64,000 nucleotides of DNA from Rhodobiaceae bacterium. GTDB taxonomy: Bacteria > Pseudomonadota > Alphaproteobacteria > Parvibaculales > Parvibaculaceae. Positions 44,400-52,879 of the stretch are shown here, one piece after another. The notes beneath the pieces are model-generated. The model did not search any database. It had not been told where the DNA came from and saw nothing but the letters and a program-made list of their open reading frames with translations. The translations under genes were made by a program, and so were the position numbers. The stretch's first letter is position 1. Each line of letters opens with the position of its first letter. The stretch is from contig CP030277.1 of the NCBI GenBank assembly GCA_003330885.1, positions 1,736,001 to 1,800,000 of the forward strand, read 5' to 3'.

Positions 44400-44639
44400 T
44401 CACCCCACGGGTGAATATCGGTGCGCAAAAACATAGAGCACCGCTACGTACCACCCATAAGCAATCAACTCGACAAATCCAATCGCTATGCCAGCCAATG
44501 TCACGCTAAAACCAGGCAATAAAGGCGCCCACATTTCGTGCATTGAATATTGAGGCACGAGTTGATCAAAAACGAGACAGAGTATGTAACTAACGACCAG
44601 GACAACACTTAGACTGAAACCAATACGGTTGATGGACAT
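44400..44639 (-). CDS. Small two-segment membrane protein, DUF5676-like
   Basis: 79 residues with two membrane segments (about 7-28 and 41-68) and the ending ELIAYGWYVAVLYVFAHRY, similar to DUF5676 proteins that accompany copper genes. Function unknown. It is downstream of the Met/His-rich periplasmic protein on the same strand. Confidence 0.65.
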   Translation of the reverse strand: MSINRIGFSLSVVLVVSYILCLVFDQLVPQYSMHEMWAPLLPGFSVTLAGIAIGFVELIAYGWYVAVLYVFAHRYSPVG

Positions 44640-44713
44640 CTTGCTGAACCTTTCAATCTATGGAAAGACAGCGACCGAGAGACAAACAAATAGTCCCCGA
44701 CCGCCAGTGTTTC

Positions 44714-45088
44714 CTAGTTCCCCATGCCCATACCACCTGAATGCATGTTCATCATACACTGGCTCATTCTGTCTTGCATCTGAGCGTGCATATCGGACCG
44801 ATGGCCCATAGCCATGTGTCCCGGCGACCCTGCACCGTGACGCTGACGCATCATTTTGGAACATTGGCCCGTGTTCGCCATCCCATCACTATTCATCATG
44901 GGCATTCCGGGCATCTGATGCCGGTTTCTTGGCTGCGGCACCGGCTTAGCAGCTGGCCCTCCGCTGACGTCAACGGTCTGCTGTCCGTGGCGCGGGCTTG
45001 TTGTCGATGCCATTGAGACGTTCGACACAAAAAGCCCCACGCTCAGAACCGCAGTAGCAAAGATCAAGTTTTCAGTTATCTTTTTCAT
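44714..45088 (-). CDS. Met/His-rich periplasmic protein
   Basis: 124 residues with a signal peptide (LIFATAVLSVGLFVSNVSMA) and a mature part full of methionine and histidine (HQMPGMPMMNSDGM, HMAMGHRSDMHAQMQDRMSQCMMNMHSGGMGMG). The density of soft ligands suggests a Cu+ or Ag+ binding protein. No folded-domain motif is seen. Confidence 0.75.
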   Translation of the reverse strand: MKKITENLIFATAVLSVGLFVSNVSMASTTSPRHGQQTVDVSGGPAAKPVPQPRNRHQMPGMPMMNSDGMANTGQCSKMMRQRHGAGSPGHMAMGHRSDMHAQMQDRMSQCMMNMHSGGMGMGN

Positions 45089-45203
45089 TTTTCCAACTCC
45101 AGTTTAAATTTCCTTTTTGCTCATCCAATGGAAGACAGGTCTCAATGCGCCATGGTGTGCTTCTCGCAGCCTTGAGGCATTTCCCTTGGCGCGGAAGGCG
45201 CAA

Positions 45204-45563
45204 TTAGGAGTTGTGGATTGGAGGATGTAGCAGCGTGTCGACGGACTGAGCTGACAGGCGGTGTACCAGGGGGTTTCTTTCTTGAGATAGAGTTACAAGA
45301 TCAAACATCTGCAACGGCTCGACAAGAATAGCAACGCACATGCCGCTCGCTGAACAACATGCACCACCCAAATGATCGTGCTCTGGTAGAGTATCATCGT
45401 GTTCGACTATCCGCGCATCATCATCATCCGGCTCCTCCGAATGTTGTAACTGCGAATGTGCCGCCGGATCCAAATGTGCATGTGCACCCGTGTTCGCCGC
45501 ACCAATTGATGGGAGCAGGAAGCTCGCTACGAGTGCAAATATGACAATTCGAATACGGATCAT
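45204..45563 (-). CDS. Secreted His/Cys-rich small protein
   Basis: 119 residues: signal peptide (VIFALVASFLLPSIGAANTG), histidine/aspartate-rich section (HAHLDPAAHSQLQH, HDDTLPEHDH), then GACCSASGMCVAIL. The design matches the proteins at 30717 and 41243 and suggests a shared family of exported metal-binding factors. It is downstream of the cupredoxin gene on the same strand. Confidence 0.7.
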   Translation of the reverse strand: MIRIRIVIFALVASFLLPSIGAANTGAHAHLDPAAHSQLQHSEEPDDDDARIVEHDDTLPEHDHLGGACCSASGMCVAILVEPLQMFDLVTLSQERNPLVHRLSAQSVDTLLHPPIHNS

Positions 45564-45648
45564 TAAAGGTATTGCCTATGATCAGTCAGTGTTCGACACA
45601 AAGACTAAGCTCCGACCGCTTGGCGGGAAATGACACAAATCAAGCTCA

Positions 45649-46143
45649 TCAGCTTTGAAGCTCAAATCTGCCGCGCATTCCGGCCTCAAAGTGACCTGGT
45701 ACATTGCAGCCAAATTCCAGGCTTTCACCCTCGCCAAATGTCCAAACAAGCTCTGTGGTTTCGCCCGGCGCTACCATCACGGCATTTTGAGCTTGATGAT
45801 TGTGGGCATGTCCATCTGAAACGTCAGACATCATCGCCTGCATCTCGGCTCTGTGGGCTGCCTGCGTTTCTGCGTCACCGATCGTAAAGTCGTGCTCCAA
45901 TTCACCTTCGTTGCGGATCAGAAATCGGACCGTTTCTCCAGGATTCACCTGGATTTTGTCTGTCGAGAACTCAATATCTCTGGCGATCACTTCGATCGTC
46001 CGGATCGCATCGGAATTGGACATGCCCATGTTGTGATGCGATCCAGCCCTATGACCGGCGCCCGCCAGCGCTGCCTCAAAGCTCAATAACGAAGTTACTG
46101 CCGCGCCTAACAGCGCACTGTAACGGTATATCTGCGAACTCAT
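45649..46143 (-). CDS. Periplasmic cupredoxin-domain protein
   Basis: 164 residues from ATG 46143 (AAGGAG upstream): signal peptide, a His/Met linker (HRAGSHHNMGM), then a plastocyanin-like domain with ligands in GELEHDFTIG, FGCNVPGHFEAGMRG, the type 1 His-Cys-His-Met set, and an inserted HAHNHQ loop. It resembles CopI-like copper-tolerance proteins. A CueR-type promoter lies upstream, back to back with that of the ATPase. Confidence 0.88.
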   Translation of the reverse strand: MSSQIYRYSALLGAAVTSLLSFEAALAGAGHRAGSHHNMGMSNSDAIRTIEVIARDIEFSTDKIQVNPGETVRFLIRNEGELEHDFTIGDAETQAAHRAEMQAMMSDVSDGHAHNHQAQNAVMVAPGETTELVWTFGEGESLEFGCNVPGHFEAGMRGRFELQS

Positions 46144-46184
46144 GATGTTCTCCTTTTTATTTTGAGCAAAATTGCTCGCCAACC

Positions 46185-46215
46185 ACCCTCCGGGTTCCAG
46201 CAGGGGGAAGGTCAA
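46185..46215 (-). promoter_or_regulatory. CueR-type promoter before the cupredoxin
   Basis: On the minus strand TTGACC (46215-46210), 19 bases with ACCTTCC-N7-GGAA, then GAGGGT. The -10 is weak, which fits a promoter needing an activator. Confidence 0.7.
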
Positions 46216-46249
46216 CACCGACAAAATCCAAGATTTGTGCGAATAGCGC

Positions 46250-46280
46250 TTTACCTTCCAGTTGGTGGAAGGAATACGGT
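46250..46280 (+). promoter_or_regulatory. CueR-type promoter before the second copper ATPase
   Basis: TTTACC (46250-46255), 19 bases with ACCTTCC-N7-GGAAGG, then TACGGT (46275-46280), 40 bases before the ATPase start. It lies 34 bases from the oppositely directed copy. Confidence 0.8.
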
Positions 46281-46320
46281 TTACTCCTAAAACTTACTTG
46301 CGGAAGGTTGAAGGCACTCA

Positions 46321-48774
46321 ATGGACACACAAACAACTACGAAAGCCCTGGTCGTGAGAGATCCTGTGTGTGGCATGAGCGTCGACCCGGCGACAAACAG
46401 CCACCGTGCAAAACACGAAGGACGTGAGTTCTATTTTTGCAGCGAAAGGTGCTCAAATCGGTTCACAGCCGAACCAAGCCTATTTTTGGATGCAAAAGAT
46501 CCTGTGTGTGGGATGACTGTTGACCGTGCCACCGCTGCTCACACGACAAATCATCAGGGGGATCGTTTCTATTTTTGCTCGACGGGTTGCGAGACAAAGT
46601 TCACCACCGACCCCGATAAATTTCTTGGTGATCGCCCTGCCCCTGAGCCAATGCCTGAAGGCACTGAGTATACCTGCCCCATGCATCCTGAGATCGTCCA
46701 GGAAGGACCGGGCGATTGTCCCATTTGCGGCATGGCCTTGGAGCCCATGACGCCGAGCCTGGAGAGCGGACCAAACCCGGAATTGGTAGATTTTACCAGG
46801 CGCATGTGGATCGGCACGCCCCTCGCGCTCGCTGTTCTCTTTCTAGAGATGGGCAATCACCTCGGAGTGCCCCTATCAAAACTTATGGGGCCTACTTTCT
46901 TCGTCTGGACACAAATGATCCTAACCACCCCCATCATGGTTTGGATTGCAGCACCCTTCTTTAAAAGAGGGTGGAGCTCAGTTCTCAATCGATCCCCCAA
47001 TATGTGGACGTTGATCTCGCTAGGTACCGGTGCTGCCTATCTCTACAGCATCGTAGCCGCCGTTGTTCCAACGCTTTTTCCTCCCGCATTTCGCCTCGCT
47101 GATGGCACTGTCCCCGTCTATTTCGAGGCAGCTGCGGTGATCATCATCCTTGTCCTCCTTGGCCAGGTGATGGAACTGCGCGCACGGGAAAAAACTGGAG
47201 ATGCAATCAAAGCGCTCCTGAACCTCGCCCCCAAAACAGCGCGCAGGGTGAATGCTGACGGCAGTGAGGCTGAGGTACCCCTAGATGACGTGCAGCTCGG
47301 CGATCATTTGCGAATACGTCCTGGGGAGGCTGTACCGGTTGACGGCACAGTGGTTGAAGGACGTTCTTCTGTCGACGAAAGCATGCTCACCGGCGAACCA
47401 GTTCCCGTCGAAAAGAACCAGAGCGATCCTCTGACTGGCGGCACGATAAACGGCACCGGCTCACTCATCATGGTCGCAGAGCGGGTCGGAACAGAAACGC
47501 TGCTTTCTCAAATTGTTGACATGGTTGCTTCCGCTCAGCGAAGCCGTGCACCCATTCAGGGGCTTGCTGACAAAGTGGCAGGATATTTCGTGCCTGCGGT
47601 TGTCCTAATTGCCGCAATTGCTTTTGTCATTTGGTCGGTTTTCGGACCCGAGCCTTCGTCGATCTACGCTCTTGTGGCCGCGGTTTCTGTTCTCATCATC
47701 GCCTGCCCTTGCGCTCTGGGCCTTGCGACACCTATGTCAATTATGGTTGCCACCGGTAAGGGTGCGATGAACGGTGTCCTGATTAAGGATGCTGAAGCGC
47801 TTGAGCGGTTCAGCTCTGTCGACACCCTGATTGTCGATAAAACGGGCACGTTGACGGAGGGAAAGCCCAAACTTGTGGACATCCTTTCAGTATCCCCCTT
47901 TACAGATGAAAAAGTTCTTCAACTCGCAGCCAGTCTGGAACGAGGCAGTGAACACCCTCTCGCAACAGCGATCATCGAGGGAGCAGAAAGCCGAGGGCTA
48001 GAGCTTAGATCAGTGAAGGAATTCAACGCCGCAACGGGATTGGGTGTTAGCGCAGAGTTTGAGGGAGTGTCGATCACCCTTGGCAATGCGAAAATGATGC
48101 AGGCCGCCAATATCGATCTCAGCGAACTGGTATCAAAGGCAGAGGAACGCCAATCTCAAGGTCAGACCGTAATGTATTTGAGTTTTGGCAGTCACCCAGC
48201 CGGGTTCGTCGCGGTCGAAGATCCGATTAAGGAAACAACACCCGCAGCCATACAAGCCATTCATAAACTTGGCATGAAAGTCATCATGGCGACCGGAGAC
48301 AATATTCGGACCGCAACGGCGGTTGCCAACCGACTCGATATTGACGACATACGCGCAGATGTTATGCCCGAGGACAAAGCAGCTTTGGTTGCCGAGCTAA
48401 AGGCTCAAGGACACGTTGTCGCCATGGCTGGCGATGGTGTGAATGACGCTCCGGCGCTTGCGGCGGCCGATGTGGGTATTGCCATGGGAACGGGCGCCGA
48501 CGTCGCAGTTGAAAGTGCCGGCATAACCCTTGTTAAAGGTGATCTCACCGGAATTATCAGAGCAAAAACTCTGGCGACAGGCACAATGCGCAATATCCGT
48601 CAGAACCTATTTTTCGCTTTTGTCTATAACGCCGCCGGTGTTCCAATCGCCGCCGGTATTCTTTATCCGGTTTTTGGCATTTTGCTATCGCCGATCCTGG
48701 CGGCCGCCGCCATGAGCCTTTCATCTGTCTCAGTGATTGGAAATGCCCTCAGACTGCGGAGGATCAAGCTGTGA
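46321..48774 (+). CDS. copA: Cu+-exporting P1B ATPase with YHS and HMBD domains
   Basis: 817 residues. In place of HMA domains the N-terminus has two YHS domains ([12 protein letters not shown]... FYFCSERC and [12 protein letters not shown]... FYFCSTGC) and a heavy-metal-binding domain (YTCPMHPEI... [12 protein letters not shown]). The pump core has CPC ([13 protein letters not shown]), [19 protein letters not shown]. It belongs to the CopB/CopA2-like branch with cytoplasmic YHS metal chaperone domains. It is transcribed with CueR: their frames overlap by 4 bases. Confidence 0.95.
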   Translation: MDTQTTTKALVVRDPVCGMSVDPATNSHRAKHEGREFYFCSERCSNRFTAEPSLFLDAKDPVCGMTVDRATAAHTTNHQGDRFYFCSTGCETKFTTDPDKFLGDRPAPEPMPEGTEYTCPMHPEIVQEGPGDCPICGMALEPMTPSLESGPNPELVDFTRRMWIGTPLALAVLFLEMGNHLGVPLSKLMGPTFFVWTQMILTTPIMVWIAAPFFKRGWSSVLNRSPNMWTLISLGTGAAYLYSIVAAVVPTLFPPAFRLADGTVPVYFEAAAVIIILVLLGQVMELRAREKTGDAIKALLNLAPKTARRVNADGSEAEVPLDDVQLGDHLRIRPGEAVPVDGTVVEGRSSVDESMLTGEPVPVEKNQSDPLTGGTINGTGSLIMVAERVGTETLLSQIVDMVASAQRSRAPIQGLADKVAGYFVPAVVLIAAIAFVIWSVFGPEPSSIYALVAAVSVLIIACPCALGLATPMSIMVATGKGAMNGVLIKDAEALERFSSVDTLIVDKTGTLTEGKPKLVDILSVSPFTDEKVLQLAASLERGSEHPLATAIIEGAESRGLELRSVKEFNAATGLGVSAEFEGVSITLGNAKMMQAANIDLSELVSKAEERQSQGQTVMYLSFGSHPAGFVAVEDPIKETTPAAIQAIHKLGMKVIMATGDNIRTATAVANRLDIDDIRADVMPEDKAALVAELKAQGHVVAMAGDGVNDAPALAAADVGIAMGTGADVAVESAGITLVKGDLTGIIRAKTLATGTMRNIRQNLFFAFVYNAAGVPIAAGILYPVFGILLSPILAAAAMSLSSVSVIGNALRLRRIKL

Positions 48775-49172
48775 ATATCTCTAGTGCGTCGGAGCTTGTC
48801 GGTATACCGCCAAAAACAATCAGATATTACGAAGACATCGGACTGATTACCTCTCACCGATCGGAGAACGGATACCGCGTATATGATGAACGCGATCTTC
48901 ATATGCTCAATTTTCTGGGGCGAGCAAGAAGCTTGGGCTTTACGATCGAGAGTTGTCGTTCACTCCTGGCACTCTATCAGGACCCCAGTCGTGCCAGTGG
49001 GGAGGTAAAGAAAGTTGCGCGACTTCACATGGAAGAAATCGACTGCAAAATAGAAGAACTTCAGGCCATGCGCGACACTCTCTCCACGTTGATGGACAAT
49101 TGCAGTGGCGATGATCGCCCCGATTGCCCAATTCTCGAAGCCTTGTCGGCGCCCCTCAAGCAGAAAAATTGA
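48771..49172 (+). CDS. cueR: Cu(I)-responsive MerR-family activator CueR
   Basis: 133 residues from GTG 48771 with GGAGG upstream. Helix-turn-helix [24 protein letters not shown], effector loop [11 protein letters not shown] with C111 and C119, the CueR pair that binds Cu+, Ag+ or Au+. It overlaps the ATPase stop (GTGA). Five ACCTTCC-N7-GGAA promoters in this window are its likely targets. Confidence 0.94.
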   Translation: MNISSASELVGIPPKTIRYYEDIGLITSHRSENGYRVYDERDLHMLNFLGRARSLGFTIESCRSLLALYQDPSRASGEVKKVARLHMEEIDCKIEELQAMRDTLSTLMDNCSGDDRPDCPILEALSAPLKQKN

Positions 49173-49187
49173 ACGAGGTAGACTCCC

Positions 49188-50510
49188 TTGAAGGAAGAAT
49201 ACGAAGCAAACAGTTTGTCGGTAACGAGCGCTGTTTCAATGGGGACCGGCGTGATGATCGGCGCCGGAATTTTCGCCTTAACCGGACAGGTTGCTGAGCT
49301 TGCTGGGCCCTATTTCCCGCTGGCCTTTTTTGTCGCTGCGATTGTCACCGGCTTTAGCGCCTACTCCTACATAAAAATGTCCAATGCATTTCCATCAGCA
49401 GGCGGGATCGCCATGTATTTGGAAAAAGCTTACGGGCGGGGAACGCTGACGGGGGCAAGCGCGATCCTGATGGCTCTGTCCATGGTCATCAATGAAAGTC
49501 TCGTTGCACGGACCTTTGGCACTTATACGCTTCAGCTATTTGATATCCCAGCGAGCTCCGTGCTCGTTCCGACACTGGGCGTTGGGCTGATTATCTTTGC
49601 CTTCCTTGTAAACATCTCCGGCAATCGATCCGTTGGTCTTTTTTCTTTGATAATGGCCATTGCAAAAGTCGTCGGCATAGCGGTATTTGCACTTGCAAGC
49701 CTGTGGATCGCAGGTGGTATTTTTCCGCCGCCCGATCCAGCAGGCACACCTGACACAGAAATTGTTGGTTTCGTCGCCGCGCTCGCGCTTGCAATCCTGG
49801 CGTACAAAGGCTTCACAACGATCACTAATAGCGGCTCCGAACTAATAGACCCCCATAAAAACCTCGGATGGGTGATCATCTATGCGATCGGCATCTGTTT
49901 CCTCATCTATATGTTGGTGGCGTTGGCTGTGTATTCCAGCCTTCCTCTGAGCCAAATAGTCGAAGCAAAAGATTTCGCACTCGCACAGGCAGCGAGACCT
50001 TTACTCGGAAATTACGGACTTTGGTTTACAGTCATTTTGGCAATTGTCGCAACTGCATCAGGCTTGATCGCAAGCATCTTTGCAGTGTCACGCATGCTGA
50101 CCATGCTGACAGACATGAAACTCATTCCGCATAGGCATTTTGGCATGCCGGGGCCAATCAGAAGCCATTTGCTGGTGTATACGGTTGTTATAGCGATCCT
50201 GCTGACCGTCTTTTTCGATTTAAGCCGGATCGCAGCCCTTGGTGCCATTTTCTATCTCGTGATGGATGTTGCTGTTCATTGGGGTGTATTCCGCCACCTC
50301 CGCCATGAGATCGGCGCACGCGCCGCTGTGCTCTTGACGGCTATCTTTCTTGATGTGTCAATCCTTGGAGCATTTATCTGGATGAGGCTGGAGTCTGATC
50401 CATTTATCGCCGTGATCGCCTCAGCGGGCCTCCTGATTGTGTTTGTCGGTGAATGGGCCTACCTACGAACCCAATCCATTTCTGACAATAGCCCGGCGCA
50501 CAAGCACTGA
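49188..50510 (+). CDS. APC superfamily amino acid permease
   Basis: 440 residues with about 12 hydrophobic segments. MGTGVMIGAGIFALTGQVAELAGP is the first-segment signature of amino acid/polyamine/organocation permeases. The start is a TTG after GAGG. It follows CueR by 15 bases and is probably part of the same transcript. Why an amino acid permease would belong there is unclear; chelating amino acid uptake is possible. Confidence 0.85.
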   Translation: MKEEYEANSLSVTSAVSMGTGVMIGAGIFALTGQVAELAGPYFPLAFFVAAIVTGFSAYSYIKMSNAFPSAGGIAMYLEKAYGRGTLTGASAILMALSMVINESLVARTFGTYTLQLFDIPASSVLVPTLGVGLIIFAFLVNISGNRSVGLFSLIMAIAKVVGIAVFALASLWIAGGIFPPPDPAGTPDTEIVGFVAALALAILAYKGFTTITNSGSELIDPHKNLGWVIIYAIGICFLIYMLVALAVYSSLPLSQIVEAKDFALAQAARPLLGNYGLWFTVILAIVATASGLIASIFAVSRMLTMLTDMKLIPHRHFGMPGPIRSHLLVYTVVIAILLTVFFDLSRIAALGAIFYLVMDVAVHWGVFRHLRHEIGARAAVLLTAIFLDVSILGAFIWMRLESDPFIAVIASAGLLIVFVGEWAYLRTQSISDNSPAHKH

Positions 50511-50557
50511 CCCCCGTGCCTTCGTTCTGCCCAACAATACGAGAGACCTAAACGCTC

Positions 50558-50821
50558 ATGTTGGCTATACAGCGGATTGTAACCAACAGACACGCTCGCA
50601 TTGCATCGGTGGAATGGAACATCAGTCGCTCTACGCTCACTCGTTACGCTCTGGCCTGTACGATGAGCCTCAGTCTCTCCCATATTTGGCTCGGAACCTA
50701 TCGGACAGCGCTCTTTGTAACCGCCTTGTTAGTTGGCCTCAACGGATATTGGGGAGGCGTGATGGTTTACGGTCCCGAGCAACATCAATGGCCTGAAACT
50801 CCTTCCGCTCATTCCCATTGA
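50558..50821 (+). CDS. Possible membrane protein remnant (DUF2231-like end)
   Basis: The C-terminal half (TALFVTALLVGLNGYWGGVMVYGPEQHQWPE) resembles the last segment of DUF2231-type membrane proteins, but the N-terminal half is not hydrophobic as expected. It may be a truncated or frame-shifted remnant. No good ribosome site. Confidence 0.3.
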   Translation: MLAIQRIVTNRHARIASVEWNISRSTLTRYALACTMSLSLSHIWLGTYRTALFVTALLVGLNGYWGGVMVYGPEQHQWPETPSAHSH

Positions 50822-50844
50822 GTGCGTAGCAGTGCGGCTAGTTG

Positions 50845-51825
50845 TCAGGATTGCGAGAAGAAATCTGTCAACGCATCACCTATCACCTGTGGACGCTCTT
50901 GAATCACCCAGTGAGTACCCGCATCCAACTCCAAAACCTGACCGTCTTGTAGGAAGAGGGAGCTCCGTCGTCCGCGCTCTATCGAGCTGAAAGCGTCGTC
51001 AGGGGCCAGTATCATCAAAGACGGTACAGAAATGTGCCCATCCAGATGCGCCAAATTGAAACCCACATTGGCGCGATACCATGCTCCCATTGCATGAATG
51101 GCGCCATCGCGATCCCACGCTGAACGGAATTGATCCAAGTCTGCATCAGGAAAGGTACCCGGCTGAGAAGTGGCGCGCAGGTTTTTGGCCAACAATGCCC
51201 AGTTACCTACCCTGGCTACATATCCAGGCAACCAAGGCATCCGTAGGAAGGTACGATACCAACTAATCGTTTCATCACCTGTTGCATCATCAGTACGGGC
51301 ATATGGATGTGGCTTGTTGACGATCGCAAATTTGGCAATCCGGTCTGGATGAAGCATTAGGGTCCACCACGAGACGAGCCCACCAAAATCATGCCCCGCA
51401 AGAAATATTTTCTCGTAACCAAGCGCATCTGCCAACCCGACTACATCTCCAGCCAATTCATCCAGTCGGTAGTCCTCAACGTTGCTTGGTTTGTCTGATT
51501 TGTTGTAGCCCCTTTGATCAGGAACAATAACGCGAAACCCTGCTGTTGCTAAGACTCGCATCGGCCCACGCCATGCGTACCAAAACTCCGGGTAGCCATG
51601 CAGCAAAATGACTGGCCTCCCGTCCTCCGGACCTGCAAAAACAACATGGAGCCAAACGTCATCCACCAACACCATTTGGCTTTCAATCTCAATGCCAAAT
51701 TGTTTCCCCGCAGCAGCAACGGCATCGCGGTCGATCTGATTTCCCGAAAACTGCCCCCACAAGAGGCCGAGGCTGACCGACCCAGCGACAACCGCCGTCC
51801 ATGTCCACTTGCGCTCCATTTTCAC
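50845..51825 (-). CDS. Alpha/beta hydrolase, epoxide hydrolase-like
   Basis: 326 residues with an N-terminal membrane anchor, then the oxyanion motif HGYPEFW, the nucleophile elbow GHDFGG (Asp), an acidic residue in APDDAF and the catalytic His in GTHWVIQE. Asp in the elbow points to epoxide hydrolases or haloalkane dehalogenases; HGYPEFWY favours epoxide hydrolase. The start overlaps the desaturase stop (ATGA), so the two are coupled. Confidence 0.88.
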   Translation of the reverse strand: MKMERKWTWTAVVAGSVSLGLLWGQFSGNQIDRDAVAAAGKQFGIEIESQMVLVDDVWLHVVFAGPEDGRPVILLHGYPEFWYAWRGPMRVLATAGFRVIVPDQRGYNKSDKPSNVEDYRLDELAGDVVGLADALGYEKIFLAGHDFGGLVSWWTLMLHPDRIAKFAIVNKPHPYARTDDATGDETISWYRTFLRMPWLPGYVARVGNWALLAKNLRATSQPGTFPDADLDQFRSAWDRDGAIHAMGAWYRANVGFNLAHLDGHISVPSLMILAPDDAFSSIERGRRSSLFLQDGQVLELDAGTHWVIQERPQVIGDALTDFFSQS

Positions 51826-52724
51826 GACTTTCCGCCTTGGGCGTTTGGTTCGTGGTCGGTCACGATGGTCAGCTCAGGGCGCAACTTTCGAAACGGCATT
51901 ACCAGCTCTTTTAGGTACCCCACCGGGTAATCTGGCTGATCACCGATGCCCAAATCTCCGTCGCCAATGGTTCGTCTCTTGTCATAGAAATAGGTTCCGA
52001 TAAGCCAATCAGTCAGCGTAGTGAATAAGCCAAAATTGACATCTCCTTCTTCTGCCGTCTTGAGGTGATGAAATCGGTGCACCACATTGATCGCGAGAAG
52101 ATATTTGAGTGGGCCAGTAAAATAGGCGACGTTTGAATGCTGCAGGAGAAGCTGCAATACAACAGCAACAACGAACAGGGCCAGTACATCCTGCGAAATT
52201 CCCATCAGCAGAAGCGGAGTCGTTCCGGCGACCGTTTCAATAAATTGATGTAGAGGGTGCTTCATCAAACCGTTGAAACCATACATGCGTTTGACGCTGT
52301 GATGCACGGCGTGCAAGCGCCAGAGAACACCTATCCTGTGGCTCGCAAAATGGGCAAGCGTAATGCCGATGTCAGCAATGAAGATTGCCAATAGCAATTG
52401 TTGCCATAGCGGGAGTGAATCTGGCCAGACACTTGGCAATGCGATGAAACTGGCGGCAATCGGAACACTTACAATGCCGAGCACATTGGATGCTTCGTTA
52501 ACGAGAAAATGAAGGAAGTCTCTCACTCGATCACCGTGGGGTTTGTTGAACGCAGCGTCATAAGGGACTGCGCGTTCCAACAAAAAGGCGAGCACAATGA
52601 ATGCGAAAGCGACGACGAGTAGCCAAAACTTCGAGTAACCCATGGTCACGACATAAATTGCGATCCCATTTCCCCCAATCAGAAATAGTGGGAGATAAAG
52701 TAGTCTCACGAGGAATTTGAGCAT
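51822..52724 (-). CDS. Sterol desaturase / fatty acid hydroxylase family protein
   Basis: 300 residues with several membrane segments and three histidine boxes: HFASH, HAVHHSVKRMYGFNGLMKHP and HRFHH. This is the di-iron membrane oxygenase fold that hydroxylates or desaturates lipids. Paired with an epoxide-hydrolase-like enzyme, it could modify membrane lipids or detoxify them. No CueR or ECF site is seen upstream. Confidence 0.88.
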   Translation of the reverse strand: MLKFLVRLLYLPLFLIGGNGIAIYVVTMGYSKFWLLVVAFAFIVLAFLLERAVPYDAAFNKPHGDRVRDFLHFLVNEASNVLGIVSVPIAASFIALPSVWPDSLPLWQQLLLAIFIADIGITLAHFASHRIGVLWRLHAVHHSVKRMYGFNGLMKHPLHQFIETVAGTTPLLLMGISQDVLALFVVAVVLQLLLQHSNVAYFTGPLKYLLAINVVHRFHHLKTAEEGDVNFGLFTTLTDWLIGTYFYDKRRTIGDGDLGIGDQPDYPVGYLKELVMPFRKLRPELTIVTDHEPNAQGGKS

Positions 52725-52879
52725 TCTGGACCCTATCCAATTCTATGCTGATCGCACTGAATGCAATCAATCTGGTAGACTTAGATAAGTGTGATCGGCA
52801 AGTTGTGCTTGAACGCAATGGCTACTAAACGCATTTGCCAGGATTTACGTCAACCAAGCACCGGATCACAGGATAAAAC

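Noticed and set aside
45089-45200. Sixth CueR operator before the Met/His-rich protein
   Set aside because: GACCTGTCTTCCATTGGATG has half-site likeness but breaks the ACCTTCC-N7-GGAA spacing.
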